Shown: in pieces, positions 5,392 through 8,374 of the stretch
Position numbering within the stretch: the stretch's first letter is position 1
How the letters are laid out: each line of letters begins with the position of its first letter
Translations under genes and position numbers: made by a program
Notes under the pieces: model-generated
Told to the model about the DNA's origin: nothing
The model's database searches: none
What the model saw: the letters and a program-made list of their open reading frames with translations, nothing else
Source: Muribaculaceae bacterium
Lineage (GTDB): Bacteria > Bacteroidota > Bacteroidia > Bacteroidales > Muribaculaceae
NCBI GenBank assembly: GCA_029051445.1
Contig: JAIDKP010000053.1
Coordinates: 1-8,374 of the forward strand
Direction: 5' to 3'
DNA: 8,374 bases

Positions 5392-6266
5392 TGGGAGTTA
5401 TATTCAACATTAAAGAATCCGCAGAGACCAAGACCGATATTTCGGCTCCCGACTTTGTACCGGTCGACTCGCCGGGAGTGTCGGCCGACAGCGACGGGAC
5501 ACCTAAAGAAGATCCGTTTGAGGGGCGACGTGTGTTGCGCACCGAAAATCTTGTAAAGAAATACGGACAGCGCACAGTTGTAAACCATGTGTCTATCAAT
5601 GTGCGTCAGGGAGAGATCGTAGGGCTGCTTGGTCCGAACGGGGCTGGAAAGACAACAACTTTCTACATGACCGTCGGACTCATAACACCCAACGAGGGAC
5701 AGATATTTCTCGATGACCTCAACATCACAAAATTTCCGATCTACAAGCGCGCACAGAACGGAATCGGCTACCTCGCGCAGGAAGCATCCGTTTTCAGGAA
5801 ACTCACTGTCGAGGACAACCTGCGGGCTGTTTTGCAGATGACCGGACTCACACCGGCCGAACAGCGCGACAAACTCGACAGTCTCATCGACGAGTTCAAC
5901 CTCGGTCATGTGCGCCGGAACCTTGGCGAACGCCTTTCGGGAGGTGAACGGCGACGCACCGAGATCGCCAGGTGCCTTGCAATCAACCCCGACTTCATCA
6001 TGCTCGATGAGCCGTTTGCAGGCGTAGACCCCATCAATGTCGAGGAAATTCAGGGAGTAGTCTACAACCTGAAGAAAAAAAACATCGGCATTCTCATCAC
6101 CGACCACAACGCACAGGAGACACTGCGTATCACCGACCGCGCCTATCTCCTTTTTGAGGGAAAAATACTCTTTCAGGGCACAAGCGAGGAACTGTCGGTA
6201 AATCCTGTCGTACGTGAGAAATACCTCGGACGTGACTTCGTCTTCTACCGCAAAAAATTCGAATAA
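5391..6266 (+). CDS. lptB: LPS export ABC transporter ATPase LptB with N-terminal extension
   Basis: LptB is the cytoplasmic ATPase of the LptB2FG complex that extracts lipopolysaccharide from the inner membrane. Residues 48-291 are a complete LptB domain. Walker A is GPNGAGKT (81-88), Q-loop Q130, signature LSGGERRR (182-189), Walker B FIMLDEP (202-208) and H-loop H239. The typical LRTENLVKKYGQRTVVNHVS opening and the C-terminal VVREKYLGRDF block are present. E. coli LptB has 241 residues; this one has 291 because of about 47 extra acidic, Pro/Ser/Asp-rich N-terminal residues, probably disordered. No ATG occurs between residue 1 and the P-loop. A GTG at 5532 (Val48) would give a normal-length protein, but ATG 5391 overlaps the udk stop (TGATG), which favours it. 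Partners LptF, LptG and LptC are not in the window. Confidence 0.93.
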   Translation: MGVIFNIKESAETKTDISAPDFVPVDSPGVSADSDGTPKEDPFEGRRVLRTENLVKKYGQRTVVNHVSINVRQGEIVGLLGPNGAGKTTTFYMTVGLITPNEGQIFLDDLNITKFPIYKRAQNGIGYLAQEASVFRKLTVEDNLRAVLQMTGLTPAEQRDKLDSLIDEFNLGHVRRNLGERLSGGERRRTEIARCLAINPDFIMLDEPFAGVDPINVEEIQGVVYNLKKKNIGILITDHNAQETLRITDRAYLLFEGKILFQGTSEELSVNPVVREKYLGRDFVFYRKKFE

Positions 6267-6287
6267 AACGATTCATCCACTCCCTTC

Positions 6288-7016
6288 ATGCAGTCTGTAT
6301 TCAGATTTAAGCAATTTGAGTTGAAGCATGGCGGAAGCGGCATGAAACTCACCACCGACAGCCTTCTGCTCGGAGCATGGGTCGAGCCGGCGATGCCGCC
6401 GCGTACCATTGTCGATGCCGGATCGGGATGCGGAATACTCGCTCTCATGTGCGCGCAGCGTTTCACCCAAGCGCGGATAACAGCAATCGACATAAGCCCC
6501 GACGCATTTGCCGAGTCGAGCGACAACTTCACCGCATCACCCTGGAGCGACCGGCTGAGTGCCGTAAACTCCGACATCGAGGCTTGGGCTGATAAGCATG
6601 ACGACACTGTGGATCTCATCATCTGCAACCCGCCGTACTTCACCGAGACACTGCGCTCGCCCGATGCAGCCAGAGCCGATGCCAGGCACGCCGGAACATT
6701 AAGTGCCGAAAACATCATCGCGCTTGCAGCACGCCTGCTCTCGCCCGACGGTACCCTCGCCCTCGTAATACCGTATTCCCACATACCGCGCTTGTCTTTA
6801 CCCGCATCACTTGCATCGCTACACATAACACGCATAGCCGAAGTCTCAGCCCGGTGTGGCAAAGATCCGTCGCTCGCGCTCATCCAGCTGTCCCACAAAG
6901 CTCCCGACAATGCACCCGTCACCGAGCTTATATACATACGCGACTCCGCAGGCGACTTCACCACAACATACCGCCGGCTCACACTACCCTTCCTTCTGTA
7001 TGATAAAAAAGCATAA
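6288..7016 (+). CDS. trmN6: tRNA1(Val) (adenine(37)-N6)-methyltransferase
   Basis: This SAM-dependent methyltransferase is predicted to make m6A37 next to the anticodon of tRNA-Val, like E. coli YfiC/TrmN6. The 242-residue product starts with FRFKQFELKHGGSGMKLTTDSLLLGAW, the family's N-terminal block. The SAM-binding motif I VDAGSGCGILAL (42-53), the acidic residue D68 (motif II region) and the catalytic N6-adenine motif NPPYF (114-118) follow. The C-terminal part is also typical, with the IPYSHIPRL-like stretch and LIYIRDSAGDFTTTYRRLT. The start is ATG at 6288, 21 bases after lptB, with no promoter between them. The last 17 bases overlap the next gene. Related small rRNA/tRNA N6-adenine methylases share these motifs, but the full-length match favours TrmN6. 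Confidence 0.9.
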   Translation: MQSVFRFKQFELKHGGSGMKLTTDSLLLGAWVEPAMPPRTIVDAGSGCGILALMCAQRFTQARITAIDISPDAFAESSDNFTASPWSDRLSAVNSDIEAWADKHDDTVDLIICNPPYFTETLRSPDAARADARHAGTLSAENIIALAARLLSPDGTLALVIPYSHIPRLSLPASLASLHITRIAEVSARCGKDPSLALIQLSHKAPDNAPVTELIYIRDSAGDFTTTYRRLTLPFLLYDKKA

Positions 7017-7881
7017 CGCCCTAAATACCACAATCAGTCCTGCCATGGGACTCGGGCTTCTGGCCTGCATATTCATCCTTGCCTCAGTCATCACCTCGGT
7101 TATAGTGACGTTGCTCACATCCCGCATGAGCAATGCGGGCGCAGCTGTCCGCATCTCAATCGTGCTGCAGGACATTCTGATATTCATTCTCCCGGCAGTA
7201 GCCACCGCCGTTGTCATGACCCGTCTTCCCGCACGCTTCCTTAGCATCGACATTCCACCGCGATGGCGTTTGCTTCTCCTCGCAGTAATCTCACTCTTTG
7301 CCGCGTTTCCGCTTCTAAACTGCATCGTTGCATGGAACGAGGGAATACACCTGCCGGCCCAATATGCCGACATCGAAGCAAGTCTTCGGGAACTCGAGAA
7401 TTCGGCCGCAGGCACATTAGACGGCATTATGAGCACTACATCGGTTCCGACATTAATCCTCTCCATCCTCATTGTAGGAATGCTTGCCGGACTCTCAGAG
7501 GAGCTGTTCTTCCGAGGCGCTCTTCAGAAGCTCATGACACTCACGCGCATCAATCCGCACGTAGCCATATGGCTAACCGCATTTATTTTCAGCGCAGTAC
7601 ATTTTCAGTTTTTCGGATTTGTCCCACGCATGATCCTCGGAGCCTACTTCGGCTACCTCGTCTGGTGGACACGCTGTCTCTGGATTCCTGTCATTGTGCA
7701 TGCTCTGAACAACTCTACGGTAGTTGTGTCGAAATGGATCGAGGCACGGTCCGGACATGATTGCGGCATAGACACCATCGGTGCTGATCTGACAGGATCG
7801 GCCACCTCAGCGGCCGCTGTAGCGGTCAGCATCGTGCTCACCGCCTATCTGCTCTATACGATCAAACGAGAGTCAAAATGA
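7000..7881 (+). CDS. CPBP-family intramembrane metalloprotease
   Basis: A predicted polytopic membrane protein of the CPBP (CAAX protease / bacteriocin-processing, Abi) family. The 293-residue product has several hydrophobic segments (about 16-40, 54-74, 88-112, 150-165, 190-225 and 270-287). The full glutamate-type active-site set is present: EELFFR (E167, E168, R172), FSAVH (F197, H201) and HALNNS (H234, N238). An intact catalytic centre suggests real protease activity, but bacterial members have varied or unknown substrates and none can be named here. The start ATG at 7000 overlaps trmN6 by 17 bases; a second ATG at 7045 (Met16), immediately before the first membrane segment, would avoid the overlap and is a realistic alternative. 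An upstream in-frame ATG at 6856 would add 48 residues lying wholly inside trmN6 and is rejected. The stop overlaps the next start (ATGA). Confidence 0.9.
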   Translation: MIKKHNALNTTISPAMGLGLLACIFILASVITSVIVTLLTSRMSNAGAAVRISIVLQDILIFILPAVATAVVMTRLPARFLSIDIPPRWRLLLLAVISLFAAFPLLNCIVAWNEGIHLPAQYADIEASLRELENSAAGTLDGIMSTTSVPTLILSILIVGMLAGLSEELFFRGALQKLMTLTRINPHVAIWLTAFIFSAVHFQFFGFVPRMILGAYFGYLVWWTRCLWIPVIVHALNNSTVVVSKWIEARSGHDCGIDTIGADLTGSATSAAAVAVSIVLTAYLLYTIKRESK

Positions 7882-8374
7882 ACGAATTGACCGCAAACCA
7901 GCGCAAACTGCTTGCTACACTCTCCACTGCCAAAGGACGCAAATCCACCGGACTGTTTCTCGTCGAGGGAGTGCGTGCCGTCAGCGAGATGAACGCAGCC
8001 ATGCCGGGAATGATGCGCGGGATTGTAGCTACGGCTGCATGGTGGGAAGAACATCCCGACTTTCCGCTGACCGACGGAGCTATACCCTATTACACAAAAA
8101 AAACAGACATAGAGCGCATATCCACGCTCTCCACTCCACAACCTGTTGTTGCGACATTCGAGATACCCGACAGGCAGATACCTCCCGATGCCGAACTGTC
8201 ATCACAGCTCACTGTCGCGCTCGACTGCGTGCAGGATCCGGGCAATCTCGGCACAATCATACGCCTCTGCGACTGGTGGGGAGTACGTCATCTGTTCTGC
8301 TCGGCAGGCACCGTCGACTGCTACTCGCCTAAAGTCGTGCAATCGTCCATGGGAGCAGTCGGCCGCGTCTCTGT
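7878..8374 (+). CDS. SpoU/TrmH-family RNA 2'-O-methyltransferase, N-terminal part (runs off window)
   Basis: This is the 5' part (165 codons) of an RNA ribose 2'-O-methyltransferase of the SPOUT (SpoU/TrmH) class, open at the window end. The N-terminal region (1-95) contains the short substrate-binding domain, with KGRKSTGLFLVEGVRAVSE (19-37) in the usual K..R....F.VEG....E form. The catalytic knot domain then begins: ALDCVQDPGNLGTIIRLCDWWG (114-135) carries motif 1, NxGxxxR (N123, G125, R129). YSPKVVQSSMGAVGRVS (149-165) covers the motif 2 region. The remaining motif 3 lies beyond the window. Whether it modifies 23S rRNA or tRNA cannot be decided. It starts with ATG overlapping the protease stop by four bases, so it is translationally coupled as the last visible gene of the udk operon. 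Confidence 0.92.
   Translation, partial: MNELTANQRKLLATLSTAKGRKSTGLFLVEGVRAVSEMNAAMPGMMRGIVATAAWWEEHPDFPLTDGAIPYYTKKTDIERISTLSTPQPVVATFEIPDRQIPPDAELSSQLTVALDCVQDPGNLGTIIRLCDWWGVRHLFCSAGTVDCYSPKVVQSSMGAVGRVS

Noticed and set aside
5385..6107. A 240-codon open frame on the - strand opposite lptB
   Set aside because: It lies wholly within lptB, which has every ABC ATPase motif in the + frame. The antisense product is Cys-rich, shows no family pattern, and has no promoter or neighbour logic.
6856..6999. A 48-residue N-terminal extension of the CPBP protease
   Set aside because: It is encoded wholly inside trmN6 out of frame, is low-complexity, and precedes the natural membrane-protein start at 7000 or 7045.
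6245..7033. A 262-codon open frame on the - strand opposite trmN6
   Set aside because: It is a codon-bias shadow of trmN6; the product is Ser/Arg/Ala-rich with no recognisable domain, while the + strand frame is a clear methyltransferase.

Overview
The window is a chromosomal housekeeping segment from a member of the Bacteroidota, most likely order Bacteroidales; Muribaculaceae is plausible but unproven. Support comes from Bacteroidota-style promoter motifs (TAnnTTTG at -7, sometimes TTTG/TTG at -33), starts with no recognisable Shine-Dalgarno sequence, the Bacteroidota form of the omega/Rpb6 polymerase subunit, and an AraC-type regulator typical of that phylum. No mobile element, CRISPR array, tRNA or rRNA is visible. 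The genes are closely spaced and intact except where the window edges cut them.

Layout. At 2-511 (+) is the 3' end of an AraC-family regulator. It converges on rpsO (605-880, -), and a stem-loop with a U-tract lies between them. Upstream of rpsO on the - strand are its promoter and a structured leader, then the omega subunit (1058-1390) and bamD (1442-2269), read bamD -> omega -> rpsO. Further upstream is a second - strand operon, mlaE -> mlaF -> nitroreductase (4648 down to 2327), with a 4-nt ATGA overlap and a 7-nt gap. From 4756 rightwards a tightly packed + strand operon runs udk -> lptB -> trmN6 -> CPBP protease -> SpoU/TrmH RNA methyltransferase. Its junctions are a 1-nt overlap, a 21-nt gap, a 17-nt overlap and a 4-nt overlap, and the last gene is cut by the window end. 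The mlaE and udk operons diverge from a compact region (about 4649-4755) that holds both promoters.

How the genes relate. Three envelope-biogenesis functions lie within about 5 kb: BamD (outer-membrane protein assembly), MlaE/MlaF (phospholipid trafficking ABC core) and LptB (the ATPase of lipopolysaccharide export). They are mixed with translation and RNA genes (rpsO, omega, trmN6, a SpoU-type methyltransferase) and uridine salvage (udk). No MCE-domain substrate-binding partner (MlaD) and no LptF/G/C partners are present in the window.

I found no convincing undescribed system. The points most worth checking are the 47-residue acidic N-terminal extension of LptB, the rpsO leader hairpin, the compact divergent promoter region, the nitroreductase attached to mlaEF, and a palindrome flanked by direct repeats just after the AraC-type gene.
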